Assembly: GCA_000702085.1 (NCBI GenBank)
Contig: JNKP01000005.1
Location: forward strand, 186,001 to 250,000
Reading direction: 5' to 3'
Source: Lachnospiraceae bacterium P6A3
Lineage (GTDB): Bacteria > Bacillota > Clostridia > Lachnospirales > Lachnospiraceae
Length of the DNA stretch: 64,000 nt
Below the pieces are notes generated by a model. It was not told the DNA's origin. It saw only the letters and a program-made list of their open reading frames with translations, and ran no database searches. The position numbers and the translations under genes are program-made. Shown here in pieces: positions 39,972-48,529 of the stretch (the first letter of the stretch is position 1; each line of letters opens with the position of its first letter).

Positions 39972-42147
39972 GGTACTTAGTAGCTTTCAAGGTGTTGCAT
40001 ATGGACATATGACACTTGAGGCAATGCAAAATTGGCATTTGTCAAAAATTGATTTGTTGGTAAGAGAAGTGATTCAGAATTGCTCAGATGCATCAGAGCA
40101 AGTGGAGGGTGAAGACTGCTTTCGTGTGGCGTTCAATGTGAGAGAATTTAATGGAAAATCATTCATGGATACATTGGACGGATTGGATGATACAACAAAA
40201 AAAAGATTTTCTGGAATAAATAGTAAATGTCTGGAAATCAGAGATGGAGGGACAACAGGCTTAACAGGCCCTTTGGTTATTGCGAAGAATGATGAAGAGG
40301 ATCATGGGAATTATTACCGATTAGTATTTGATACAGGAAAAGCCCAAACTCAGAAAAACTCAGGTGGAAACTGGGGATATGGAAAAAGCGCATACTATGG
40401 AATTGGAAAAGGATTTGTTATTTACTATTCACAAATCGAGAATAAGAAATCAGGTGGATATGAATCCAGATTGATTGTTACTTTGATTGAGAATGAGGAA
40501 AACAAGGATGCTATATTGAGGGGGCATATTAACGGAAGCAATTCTGCAGGAAAAGCGTGGTGGGGAAAGTGCCTGGATGGCGAAGGATTAAACGCTAATA
40601 TATTGCCATTACAGGATGAAGAAGAAATACGTGAGTTTTTGACAATTTTTAATATCACCCCATTTGCTGAATGCGAAACGGGCACTTCGGTTATTATCCC
40701 TTATGTAGATTATAACGAATTGATGAATAACATGATATCGAAAGAGATGGAGGTTCCATCTGACATAAGGAATAGATGCTCGTGGACGTATTCTGATGAT
40801 GAAGGCTTTAAAGAATATTTAAAACTTGCTGTACAAAAGTGGTATGCGCCGGTAATAAATAATTTGGATTTGCCTAAGTTAACTGAAAAGAAGAAGTGGC
40901 TGTATGCCAGCGTTAACGACGAATTAATTAGTTATGATCAAATGTATCCATTCTTCAAATTGGTACAGAGAATGTATACTGCCTCTTTGGTGAGAACATA
41001 TGGAGATGCGCCAGAAAGAAGAACTGAATGGACATCCACTTATGAAAACACAATCAAACCAATAAATATTCGTAATTATATAGACAATACGCATGGTGGT
41101 AATACCATTGTTGGATATTTGACTATAGCAAGATTGCCCAAAAATCTTGTTGATACAGGAATGGGTGAAGGCCTTAATCCGTATCTGTTGTTGGGATATT
41201 ATGAAGAAACGGATCGCAATCGACCAATAGTTATGTATTCTAGACGTTTGGGAATGGTAATTGACTACGCGTATAAAGATGAGTGGGTCCATGGTGTCCC
41301 ATTACCTGAAGATGAAAATGAATATATTTTCTCGTTTTTTGTTCCATGCCTGGGAGAAGGGAAAAGGCTAAAAAGCGATCTTTCGGTAAAGAAATATGCG
41401 GGTCAAACTCTTGAACAATATTTGATAGAATGCGAAGCGTCGGATCATGAGGGATGGGAGGATCATGACCGAATGACTATTGTTTCAAGCATTCAAAATC
41501 GAGTCGTTGATAATATCAAAAATATAATTAAAGGAGATGTTATTGCTTCGACAGGTACCGTTTCGGATAGACTTGGCAACGCTTTCTCCAGAATGATAAA
41601 TATTACAAAAAAGGATTGCGGTAAAAGAATTTCCGACGGATCAGGATCTTCTTCAGGTGGAGGTTCATTATCGAAACGAATCAAGTTTGTTTCAGATATT
41701 TCCGAGTTTAATGAAGGTAGACAAAAATTAGACTATACAATTGAGTGCAAACCTGGATTAAAAACCATTTCAATCACACCAATTATATATTCTGACGGAA
41801 GTAATATACGGAGTATTGAATGGGAGGCTGAAATTAGATCAACTTTCCCTGTGGAGTTTAAAAGACTCGATGTGGTTGAAATATCTACTAAACAGTCAGA
41901 AAATACAGTTAACGTTATCCTTGATGAGGATAAATTGAGTGGCGCATGTGAGACACTCGAAATATCAATAAGTCATGACGAAAAGAAACGTGATAATAAA
42001 TCTGTTTATAGTAGAGGATTGACGCGAATAACATTTTCTTTCAAGTCTCCTATAGAAGAACTTACTCTCATAAAAGGGAGCATTTTCTTAAATACGGCAG
42101 ATAATGATTATGAGTATGATTTGATTGCTTCCGAAGAGACGAGGTGA
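39955..42147 (+). CDS. MutL/MORC-like GHKL ATPase
   Basis: ATG 39955, 6 bases behind GAGGAGG inside the Z1 gene, gives 730 residues. The N-terminal GHKL domain shows the N-box LVREVIQNCSDASEQ, motif II LEIRDGGTTGL and the ATP-lid GNWGYGKSAYYGIG. The remainder is long and without membrane segments; a Ser/Gly-rich linker (DGSGSSSGGGSLSK) precedes a beta-rich C-terminal domain. MORC/MutL-type ATPases in prokaryotic operons with Z1, REase and methylase were described by comparative genomics. It probably acts as an ATP-gated DNA clamp. Confidence 0.87.
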   Translation: MILKSKVLSSFQGVAYGHMTLEAMQNWHLSKIDLLVREVIQNCSDASEQVEGEDCFRVAFNVREFNGKSFMDTLDGLDDTTKKRFSGINSKCLEIRDGGTTGLTGPLVIAKNDEEDHGNYYRLVFDTGKAQTQKNSGGNWGYGKSAYYGIGKGFVIYYSQIENKKSGGYESRLIVTLIENEENKDAILRGHINGSNSAGKAWWGKCLDGEGLNANILPLQDEEEIREFLTIFNITPFAECETGTSVIIPYVDYNELMNNMISKEMEVPSDIRNRCSWTYSDDEGFKEYLKLAVQKWYAPVINNLDLPKLTEKKKWLYASVNDELISYDQMYPFFKLVQRMYTASLVRTYGDAPERRTEWTSTYENTIKPINIRNYIDNTHGGNTIVGYLTIARLPKNLVDTGMGEGLNPYLLLGYYEETDRNRPIVMYSRRLGMVIDYAYKDEWVHGVPLPEDENEYIFSFFVPCLGEGKRLKSDLSVKKYAGQTLEQYLIECEASDHEGWEDHDRMTIVSSIQNRVVDNIKNIIKGDVIASTGTVSDRLGNAFSRMINITKKDCGKRISDGSGSSSGGGSLSKRIKFVSDISEFNEGRQKLDYTIECKPGLKTISITPIIYSDGSNIRSIEWEAEIRSTFPVEFKRLDVVEISTKQSENTVNVILDEDKLSGACETLEISISHDEKKRDNKSVYSRGLTRITFSFKSPIEELTLIKGSIFLNTADNDYEYDLIASEETR

Positions 42148-42151
42148 GGGT

Positions 42152-43117
42152 ATGGGTTTCCGATTTATTCCTACACTTGATAATAGAAAAGGGCTTAGAA
42201 AGAGTATAAATGTAATCCCGACAGATGATTATAGTTTTTTTCGATGCAATGAATATGGGGTTTTCCAATTAAATGTGGTTTCTGGGAGAATTAAGGATAC
42301 CTTGTGGGATTATACACGGGATTCGCTTCGCTTAACAAGAGATATCAAAATAAATGATCCGATGAATTTATACGGACCATCCGGAATTGCATGTAAAGAA
42401 TCTCGACTTGGATTGTGTATTTTTTGGAGCAATCAGGATACATCTATGGCTGGGTGTATTATGCCTGTCGAGTCCTCGGAAAGATTCGATGAAACCGGTT
42501 GGTCGATGCATTTTGAACACACTTTTGCTCCTGGCGAAATCAAGGGCTACTTGGATATGAAAATAATTATGTATTTGAAGGAGCCTGCATCAGTCATAGC
42601 GCCTGGGGAAGGAGTTCTGAATAACAAACCGGGCGTTAATCTTGGAGAATTGGAATCGTATCGTCTGGAAGTAAGTGATGAAACGATTCCCTTCCCGTTT
42701 GTGATTGAAAACGCAGATACAGACGCTCTCTGGTGGGTCGAGTTTTATCATTGGGATGATCCTGCGGATGACGCTGCATTCGGCCCAAGTAGTTTTGTTG
42801 TTTATTTGAACTCAAAAGTGAAAGGGTGCCCTAAAGTTACGGATAAGGGAATTCAGAATGTCGATATGATGTATGAGATCACGGCTAGTGTATATGCAAT
42901 GTTGTTTAAAAAATTGGATTCTCAGCAGTTTACTGTTATGAGGACTCACGGTGGAAAACCAGGAACAATCAGTTTTGAATTAGCGCGTATGTATGATAAT
43001 TGCAAAGAAAAGTTTGATTATAACGATGAGCTGGAACGAATCCATAAACTCATGCAGGTAACAATTAAGCAGTTGGCATCAAATACTTCTGATATGGTGG
43101 AGGCGACAAATGAATAA
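42152..43117 (+). CDS. Unknown component of the Z1-MORC operon
   Basis: ATG 42152 follows GAGGTGAGGG, 4 bases after the GHKL gene. The 321-residue soluble protein begins FRFIPTLDNRKGLRKSINVI and contains several aromatic-rich strands (WWVEFYHWDDPADDAAFGPS) but no motif I recognise. Its position between the GHKL ATPase and the next protein, with an 8-base overlap downstream, shows it is a fixed part of the operon. It could be a target-recognition or scaffold subunit. Confidence 0.75.
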   Translation: MGFRFIPTLDNRKGLRKSINVIPTDDYSFFRCNEYGVFQLNVVSGRIKDTLWDYTRDSLRLTRDIKINDPMNLYGPSGIACKESRLGLCIFWSNQDTSMAGCIMPVESSERFDETGWSMHFEHTFAPGEIKGYLDMKIIMYLKEPASVIAPGEGVLNNKPGVNLGELESYRLEVSDETIPFPFVIENADTDALWWVEFYHWDDPADDAAFGPSSFVVYLNSKVKGCPKVTDKGIQNVDMMYEITASVYAMLFKKLDSQQFTVMRTHGGKPGTISFELARMYDNCKEKFDYNDELERIHKLMQVTIKQLASNTSDMVEATNE

Positions 43118-43892
43118 ATTTGGAACTCTGACTATGGGCGAGGCAATAAAGATCGTAAGCGATTATGATTCAATGTCAAAAGAAATTTTTGAAAGTACAG
43201 TTGTACATAAGTGGGAAAATGGTGAGATTGATGATGTAGAAAAACTAAGTGAATATGATCTCACGTTCAGAAATGAAATAAAGAAGGTATTTGATTCGTT
43301 CTTTCCTGAGACTGGTGGAAATAGACATAGGATGTATCCTTTGGATTTGCATATTGGATTAAAAGTATTTGAATTACTATATCCTGGAAAAGATGGATTT
43401 ACTATATCGGATGCATCTGATGATGATATGTGGAGATATATCTCCGTCAAGGTTATTCCAGATATGACATATCTGAGGTATCCGCCAAAAAGCGAAAAAG
43501 GTGCAAAAAATATCAACAAGAAACGTTTTTACAGTGAAACACGTAGAATATGGATAAAAACTCTTTGGTGGTACGTGTATTTATCATGGCAGGGTGATGC
43601 CGAATCGACTTGTGATGTGTTAAAAAGCAATTCTGTTGATAACATAAACAAATTAATTGAAACTCCTGGGAAGGGCTATCGATTAAGCCTATACAGGACT
43701 ATTATGGCGGAATATGCCACGAGAAATCACAAGCCCAAATATTTTGCAGGAGTAACGAAACTTAATAATGCGAAATGCAAAACCATAGAGCCTTCCTTAT
43801 TAATCGGGGGCGAAAAAGGATATGCAGCAGAACTGTTTGACGAGGTTCCATACATGGTTGAGCAGGAGGATGATGATGACTCTGAGGAATGA
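43110..43892 (+). CDS. DUF6339-like component of the Z1-MORC operon
   Basis: 260 residues. The block DLHIGLKVFELLYPGK, DDDMWRYISVKVIPDMTYLR and RIWIKTLWWYVYLSWQGDAE reminds me of DUF6339, from memory. It is helical and soluble with an acidic C-terminus (EQEDDDDSEE) similar in character to that of the Z1 protein. It overlaps both neighbours (8 and 17 bases). Its biochemical role is unknown. Confidence 0.72.
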   Translation: MNKFGTLTMGEAIKIVSDYDSMSKEIFESTVVHKWENGEIDDVEKLSEYDLTFRNEIKKVFDSFFPETGGNRHRMYPLDLHIGLKVFELLYPGKDGFTISDASDDDMWRYISVKVIPDMTYLRYPPKSEKGAKNINKKRFYSETRRIWIKTLWWYVYLSWQGDAESTCDVLKSNSVDNINKLIETPGKGYRLSLYRTIMAEYATRNHKPKYFAGVTKLNNAKCKTIEPSLLIGGEKGYAAELFDEVPYMVEQEDDDDSEE

Positions 43893-44808
43893 AATAATCG
43901 AAAACTGGAATGACGGCATAAACGGACATTTGATGAAACTGAAGCTGATCGATGAAATGTACCCCGCTTATACATTAAAGATAGATAACAAGTATGGGGT
44001 CGCTATTCCCTTGGACAATGAAGTTGAGGTGAATGAGGATTTTTCTAATGCAAAGCTATTATCAAAAGAATACAGGCTTGAGGGGGAAGATGAAAGTCGA
44101 CATTTTCTGACTCTGATAACAGAAGAAAGTACTGATAAAAATGTTTTCAGTTCATTATGTGAGCAATTCGTCTTTCCGGGAGAACATGGGGAGTTTCGAA
44201 CCGAGATAGTTGACTCTCCGATAAAATGGTGGATGGAGATGAAACAGATACTCGGAAACAGAAATATAGATGAAATGATATATGACACGTTGGGCGAACT
44301 GTGCATATATGATTATCTGGTTAGAAGTGGGAAAAGAGTTACATGGAATGGCCCTAAAGGCGGATCGGCTGATTTGGAATCTGATGAAATGATTGCGGAA
44401 GTTAAATCAACCCTCTCCAGAAGTAAGAGAGAAATAACAGTTCATGGAAAAAATCAATTGAAGAGAATACCCAATAAGCAATTATACTTATATTTGTGTG
44501 TATTTGAGATGGCATCTACAACAGGGCATTCGATTAATGATATAGTCTACGGCTTGGCAAATGATGGTTATGATGTTAGTGAGATTAACGAACTGTTACG
44601 AAAAAAAGGATTTGAAATAGGAAAAAGTTCAAGGGATAGAAAGTTTATTTTATGGAATGTATATAAATACACTGTTGATGAGAAATTTCCCAAGATAACT
44701 GACGATTCATTTGTTGATGGGAAAGAGCCTGAGGGAATTGTGTCAATATCGTATACTGTGGATCTTGGTGGTGTTCCATACGAAATAGTTGTGGATGGGA
44801 GCGTATGA
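43876..44808 (+). CDS. PD-(D/E)XK-fold restriction nuclease (DUF4420-like)
   Basis: ATG 43876, third of three consecutive ATGs, is 6 bases from AGGAGG and gives 310 residues. The nuclease core is GGSADLESDEMIAEVKST, with the Asp and the E-x-K of the PD-(D/E)XK motif. It is preceded by LGELCIYDYLVRSGKRVTWN, the helix and strand that open this fold, and followed by a Gln-Leu-x-Arg helix. DUF4420 nucleases accompany Z1 and MutL-type genes. It is presumably the DNA-cleaving subunit. Confidence 0.85.
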   Translation: MTLRNEIIENWNDGINGHLMKLKLIDEMYPAYTLKIDNKYGVAIPLDNEVEVNEDFSNAKLLSKEYRLEGEDESRHFLTLITEESTDKNVFSSLCEQFVFPGEHGEFRTEIVDSPIKWWMEMKQILGNRNIDEMIYDTLGELCIYDYLVRSGKRVTWNGPKGGSADLESDEMIAEVKSTLSRSKREITVHGKNQLKRIPNKQLYLYLCVFEMASTTGHSINDIVYGLANDGYDVSEINELLRKKGFEIGKSSRDRKFILWNVYKYTVDEKFPKITDDSFVDGKEPEGIVSISYTVDLGGVPYEIVVDGSV

Positions 44809-44811
44809 TAA

Positions 44812-45960
44812 ATGAAATATAAAACGATTGATTTATGCTGCGGAATAGGAGGAATTAGAAAAGGATTTGAGAGAACAAAACATTTTGAAAATGTTTTATC
44901 CGCAGAAATTGACGAGTATGCAGCACGTACTTATGAATATAATTTTGGCGATGATCCTAGAGCTGATTTAACGAGTAAGAAGTTTAAAGAAAAAGTATCA
45001 AATTGTGAATACGATGTCATGCTGGCAGGCTTTCCTTGTCAGCCATTCAGTAGCCAAGGAAATCTGGACGGATTTAAAGATCCGACCAAGGGGACAATTT
45101 TCTTTCATTTGATGCAGATTGTCAAGGCGACTAGACCGAAGGCTATTTTTTTGGAAAATGTTCAAAATATAGTATCGCATGACAAAAAAAGAACAATAAA
45201 AACAATACTGGATTATCTTGAAAATAAATTAAATTATAAAGTGGTTGGGGCTGAATTTGACGAAGAAGGTAATCCTATAAACTGCAAGAAAGCGTTCGTG
45301 AGAAATACGAAGGATTTCGGCTTACCTCAAAATAGACCTAGAGCATATTTTATAGCGTTTGATCGAAATTTGTATGGAGGCCTGCTCGAAGATAAACGTT
45401 TCGATGTTGTACCATATGAATTATCCGAAAAAATGAAAAAAGATCCCTATTTGAATAAAAAACTTGCAGATATCTTGGATAGGGATGTTGATTTACACTA
45501 TTATTTATCAGCTTCATATTTAAATACATTGGAAAAACATTATGCGAGACAAAAGATAAACGGAAATGGATTTGGATATTACATTTTAAATAGCAAGGAA
45601 CATAACAGGGAGTATGCAAATACCATATTAGCAACGGGAGGATCTGGAAAAGAAAGAAATCTCATTATTCAAAAAATGCCCAAACATAATAAGAATGATG
45701 AGGCTATGTTAAATAAAAAAGGCGGACTGAATAATAAGAATATTCGTATAATGACACCTACTGAATGGGGAAGATTGCAAGGCTTTATAGGATATGGTTT
45801 CATAGACGCTCAAACTGGCGAAGATAAGTTTTCCTTCCCTGAAAAGATGCCTGAAAGTCAAAAATATAAACAGTTTGGGAATTCTGTATCAATTTCAGTG
45901 ATGGAAAGCATGGCAGAGTATATATACAAACAATTACATTTTTTGGATAGTCATATATGA
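44812..45960 (+). CDS. DNA (cytosine-5) methyltransferase
   Basis: 382 residues with all main m5C motifs: I DLCCGIGGIRKGF, IV GFPCQPFSSQG (catalytic Cys), VI FLENVQNI, VIII QNRPRAYFIAF and X FGNSVSISVMESMAEYI. The region between VIII and X (about 190-310) would be the target-recognition domain. It is 3 bases downstream of the nuclease gene and should protect host sites. The recognition sequence cannot be predicted. Confidence 0.95.
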   Translation: MKYKTIDLCCGIGGIRKGFERTKHFENVLSAEIDEYAARTYEYNFGDDPRADLTSKKFKEKVSNCEYDVMLAGFPCQPFSSQGNLDGFKDPTKGTIFFHLMQIVKATRPKAIFLENVQNIVSHDKKRTIKTILDYLENKLNYKVVGAEFDEEGNPINCKKAFVRNTKDFGLPQNRPRAYFIAFDRNLYGGLLEDKRFDVVPYELSEKMKKDPYLNKKLADILDRDVDLHYYLSASYLNTLEKHYARQKINGNGFGYYILNSKEHNREYANTILATGGSGKERNLIIQKMPKHNKNDEAMLNKKGGLNNKNIRIMTPTEWGRLQGFIGYGFIDAQTGEDKFSFPEKMPESQKYKQFGNSVSISVMESMAEYIYKQLHFLDSHI

Positions 45961-46005
45961 TGTTGGTGTATTGATTTATTGTTGAAAGAATATGAGGGAA
46001 TCGAC

Positions 46006-46293
46006 ATGACTTTACTTGATATGCTGCTCAGATTTATGACTGAGTATTCGGATGAGTTGTCCATAGGAAGAGCGAAAAATAAATAGTAATACAACAGTTA
46101 CTGAAGACGGCGACTCCACTTCATTTGAATATGGAGATAGCAAGTGTCAATTCTGCAATGGCGAAATAAAAGTTTTTCATAATGGACAGGAGTATATCAC
46201 AATTTTGGCAGATTCTTTTATGAGAAAGCCTGCTCAAATGCTCAGAAGAATACAATATATAGGCGAATCAGTGAGAAAGAATATAAATGTATA
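46006..46293 (+). pseudogene. Small gene interrupted by a one-base frameshift
   Basis: ATG 46006 opens a 26-codon frame (MTLLDMLLRFMTEYSDELSI...) ending in TAG 46084-46086. Removing one A from the run GCGAAAAAT (46072-46080) would instead join it to the next frame, which stays open to 46293 and contains KCQFCNG and a basic end RKPAQMLRRIQYIGESVRKN. The joined product would be about 95 residues with one CxxC. It overlaps the NUDIX start by 7 bases. Either a sequencing or natural frameshift, or two unrelated fragments; no family is recognised. Confidence 0.45.
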
Positions 46294-46691
46294 GGAAAAC
46301 CATACGTGTTGTAGCTGCAGTAATCAAAACAGAGAAAAATGGAGAACCGATTATTTTTGCTACTCAAAGAGGATATGGAGAATTTAAAGACGGTTGGGAA
46401 TTCCCGGGAGGAAAGATCCAGGAAGGTGAAACTCCTCAGGAAGCTCTGAAGAGAGAAATCATGGAAGAGCTTGATACTGAGATTGAAGTCGGAGAACTTA
46501 TCGATACTATCGAGTACGATTATCCTGAGTTTCATCTTTCCATGGATTGCTTCTGGTGCAGTATCGTAAAAGGTGACCTTGTTCTAAAAGAGCATGAGGC
46601 TGCAAGGTGGATGGACAAAGATTCTTTGAATTCGGTTGAGTGGTTGCCTGCTGATAAATCATTGATTAGGACAATTGCAGAATTTTTATAA
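46287..46691 (+). CDS. NUDIX hydrolase (MutT-like)
   Basis: 134 residues. The NUDIX box is complete: G42, E48, R56, E57, E60 and E61 in GGKIQEGETPQEALKREIM and EEL. The FATQRGYGEFKDGWEFPGG opening and length match 8-oxo-dGTP or CTP pyrophosphohydrolases. In defence islands NUDIX enzymes may also act on nucleotide signals. It starts inside the end of the frameshifted gene. Confidence 0.92.
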   Translation: MYRKTIRVVAAVIKTEKNGEPIIFATQRGYGEFKDGWEFPGGKIQEGETPQEALKREIMEELDTEIEVGELIDTIEYDYPEFHLSMDCFWCSIVKGDLVLKEHEAARWMDKDSLNSVEWLPADKSLIRTIAEFL

Positions 46692-46805
46692 GAAAAAGAA
46701 TGTTTAGAAATAAAGATGAAACTACCACCCCACCCAGGTGGAAGGACTAATCATAAGTGAAGGGCCTGCTTGCGGCTGTGATTTCAATATATGAGGGAAG
46801 AGTTA

Positions 46806-48512
46806 ATGCATATGGATATTGAATTGAGAGATTATCAAAAGGAATGTTTGGATAAAGTTTCGGAAAAGATACAAGCCGGGTCAAAACATTTGAGCGTTGT
46901 GATGACCACTGGAATGGGGCAAAAAATAACATCCTTATTTCTTGCAAATCAGCTTAATTCTTACTCAAATTCAAGGGTGGCAATGGTTTTTGGATATACT
47001 GCATCGTTTGAACAAACAAAATCAGATGCTACTAAAATTGGAATCAAAGCAGTAGATTTTTTTAAAGTGAATGAATTTCTCAGTAATGATATTGAATACA
47101 AATATATTATTTTACATGATTTGAGTATACTTGATAGAAAACAGATTCAAGAAAAGGTTCAGTATGAGGAATGCATAACTATCTCTTTCTCTGCGCCTTT
47201 TGCCGAACTCACTGGAAAAACAGATGACCAGCTTATGAAACGCGTTTTTGCATATGCGGGATATCTTTTGCCGATTGTTTGTGTGTATTCTACCAACAAT
47301 GTAATAGACATTAGAGATGCTAAATATGCCGGAGAGTCAGAGAGAATATATGTCAAAGAAGAGAATGCAGTAACGCTAAATCTGCTTCAACGAGAAAGGG
47401 ACGACAATGCTGTAGAGTATTGTGAAATACAAAAACGAAATAATTATCTTCAGGCTTATTTGAATGCATTTAAGCAAGCACGAGATGAAAAAAAGCTTAA
47501 AGAGCAAGCTGAAGAAATTGAACGTTTGAAAGAAATGCTTCAAACGGATGAAAGAGATAAGAAAATTGAAGAACTTGAGGCACGAGAAGAAGAGTACTTG
47601 GCACAATTGAGGGAGAAAGAAGCCAGGATAGCTATGCAGGACCAAATGATTAGTTTTCAGCAAGAGGTTCTTGCAGGTTTTGGAATAGATGATGCTAAGA
47701 TTCGTGATTCTTTTGCTAAGATACAAGAGACGAGATTATCGTTACAAAATGATTTAGAAAGTGACGATGAAGAGATTAAGGAGGCTGCTTTAAAGAGACT
47801 TCAGGATAGAGTTGCTGAAAATGTAAGCGATTTGACTCAGTCGGCATTATCGATAAAAGATTATAAGTATTTCGAAGAACAACTCGTGGAGGTTTTAACA
47901 AAAGAGGTTTGGAATCATCTAGATGAAAAGAGTAAAACATTCTTGATTAGTGCAAAGAGTAATTTTGAATGTATGATTAAAATGAAAGAATGTAATACAT
48001 TTGATTATTCTGGAATTTGCCTCCTTGTCACAAAAGCGTTGGAGGTGGAAACGACAAAGAGGTTTTTCTATAGCTATAAAGACTTTCTTGGCAAGAAATA
48101 TAGGCTTGTTTCTCAATGGCCATACGAATTGAGAAAGAGAGAAAGTGGGCAGATAACTGATAAAGTAATAGATGATAATGAGTTTACACTGGGTTCTGTT
48201 GTATCTGTAATTGGATTTAGAAGAGATTATGATGAAGAAGGCAAGTTAATTGGTTATTCGAAAGGTCACCCTAAAACAAGGAATGATTTTTTGGATTATG
48301 CTATGACAGACCTTTTTAAGAATCCCACTCAAAGAAGGGTTGATGCTGAGATAGAGAAAGACTATAACTTTATAGAAAGAGTGCGTTTGGATTATAGAAA
48401 CCCATCAGCCCATAGAGACAGACTAGATATTACATCGGCACGGAGTTGCCTGGAGTATGTGATTGATGTACAACATATGCTTAAAGAAATGTTGAGTGAA
48501 ATGAAATTTTAA
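46806..48512 (+). CDS. Degenerate SF2-helicase-like protein with coiled coil and C-terminal HEPN-type motif
   Basis: ATG 46806 (7 bases after GAGGGA) gives 568 residues; 46791 or 46812 are alternatives. Residues 4-190 resemble the first RecA domain of type III restriction or DEAD-like helicases (LRDYQKECLDKVSEKI, VVMTTGMGQKIT), but the P-loop has an extra residue, the DEAD position reads LHDLS and the SAT motif reads SAP, so it should not hydrolyse ATP. No second RecA domain is seen. Residues ~200-290 are a coiled coil. The C-terminal helical part ends with LDYRNPSAHRD (R531-H536), an Rx4H motif with the polar residue after Arg, as in HEPN ribonucleases. A toxic RNase effector controlled by the N-terminal sensor is plausible. 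Confidence 0.7.
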   Translation: MHMDIELRDYQKECLDKVSEKIQAGSKHLSVVMTTGMGQKITSLFLANQLNSYSNSRVAMVFGYTASFEQTKSDATKIGIKAVDFFKVNEFLSNDIEYKYIILHDLSILDRKQIQEKVQYEECITISFSAPFAELTGKTDDQLMKRVFAYAGYLLPIVCVYSTNNVIDIRDAKYAGESERIYVKEENAVTLNLLQRERDDNAVEYCEIQKRNNYLQAYLNAFKQARDEKKLKEQAEEIERLKEMLQTDERDKKIEELEAREEEYLAQLREKEARIAMQDQMISFQQEVLAGFGIDDAKIRDSFAKIQETRLSLQNDLESDDEEIKEAALKRLQDRVAENVSDLTQSALSIKDYKYFEEQLVEVLTKEVWNHLDEKSKTFLISAKSNFECMIKMKECNTFDYSGICLLVTKALEVETTKRFFYSYKDFLGKKYRLVSQWPYELRKRESGQITDKVIDDNEFTLGSVVSVIGFRRDYDEEGKLIGYSKGHPKTRNDFLDYAMTDLFKNPTQRRVDAEIEKDYNFIERVRLDYRNPSAHRDRLDITSARSCLEYVIDVQHMLKEMLSEMKF

Positions 48513-48529
48513 ATAGCGGAGAAAAAGTT

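Noticed and set aside
36512-45960. BREX or DISARM assignment of the island
   Set aside because: There is no PglX, PglZ, BrxC, DrmA or DrmB equivalent; the Z1, GHKL and PD-(D/E)XK set points to the MutL/MORC-type system.
46072-46092. Programmed ribosomal frameshift
   Set aside because: The A-run lacks a canonical slippery heptamer followed by a clear stimulatory structure; a plain frameshift is simpler.
46726-46742. Small hairpin CCACC..GGTGG after the NUDIX gene
   Set aside because: Only five pairs and no T-run; not enough for a terminator call.
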